Assembly: GCA_054601695.1 (NCBI GenBank)
Contig: BAAHQB010000428.1
Span: forward strand, 42,143 to 106,142
DNA: 64,000 nt
Reading direction: 5' to 3'
From: Amorphochlora amoebiformis
Taxonomy: Eukaryota > Cercozoa > Chlorarachniophyceae
Part shown: positions 63,969 through 64,000 of the stretch, piece after piece
How the letters are laid out: every line of letters starts with the position of its first letter
Numbering within the stretch: position 1 is the first letter of the stretch
Made by a program: the position numbers and the translations under genes
Notes under the pieces: generated by a model
The model's database searches: none
Told to the model about the DNA's origin: nothing
Seen by the model: the letters and a program-made list of their open reading frames with translations, nothing else

Positions 63969-64000
63969 TTTATCTTACCCTTCTCTCTTATTTTTCTCGT

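Overview
This is nuclear DNA from an intron-rich eukaryote, probably a unicellular protist or an early-diverging fungus. Exons are short (about 30-200 bp) and in correct splice phase. They sit as islands of ordinary sequence in a sea of (TA)n, with lesser (TG)n, (GA)n, (CT)n and (CG)n. Interstitial arrays of the hexamer TTAGGG argue against groups whose telomeres are TTTAGGG. The proteins look most like fungal/plant Msc7-ALDH22, Rad30 and Rev1, but the species cannot be fixed from this window.

Layout. 1-2.4 kb: microsatellites plus a TTAGGG array. 2.4-5.1 kb: pieces of an unidentified plus-strand gene. 6.9-19.4 kb: a complete 24-exon minus-strand aldehyde dehydrogenase (561 aa). 19.7-49.0 kb: plus-strand exons of DNA polymerase eta (Rad30/POLH) followed directly by exons of REV1. 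49.65-51.73 kb: a complete 8-exon minus-strand short-chain dehydrogenase-like gene (242 aa). 52.36-53.0 kb: a small plus-strand membrane protein. 53.3-55.4 kb: telomere-like and other minisatellites. 55.4-61.5 kb: exons of a plus-strand EF-hand protein. 62.3-62.9 kb: another TTAGGG array containing a strand-switch palindrome. 62.9-64 kb: one more exon with degraded copies in a CT-rich tract.

Main result. The polymerase eta and REV1 exons form one uninterrupted reading frame. 51 exons join in phase, 3,597 nt including stop, giving 1,198 aa. No stop follows the eta catalytic core and no start codon precedes the REV1 core. The junction exon (33016-33086) carries the conserved REV1 segment just before its catalytic core. 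Both Y-family active sites are intact. The simplest reading is a natural tandem translesion polymerase, Pol eta-REV1, with no BRCT domain. I know of no described example.

Second result. Exon edges have repeatedly been copied in tandem together with their splice site, the copies being separated by (TA)n. The largest cases are 6 copies at 45.4-46.1 kb and 8 copies at 61.5-62.3 kb. An uninterrupted (CG)169 tract lies inside a REV1 intron. Four introns appear to use GC donors.

The aldehyde dehydrogenase and the polymerase start divergently 275 bp apart and probably share a promoter. The polymerase gene and the dehydrogenase-like gene at 49.65 kb are convergent.
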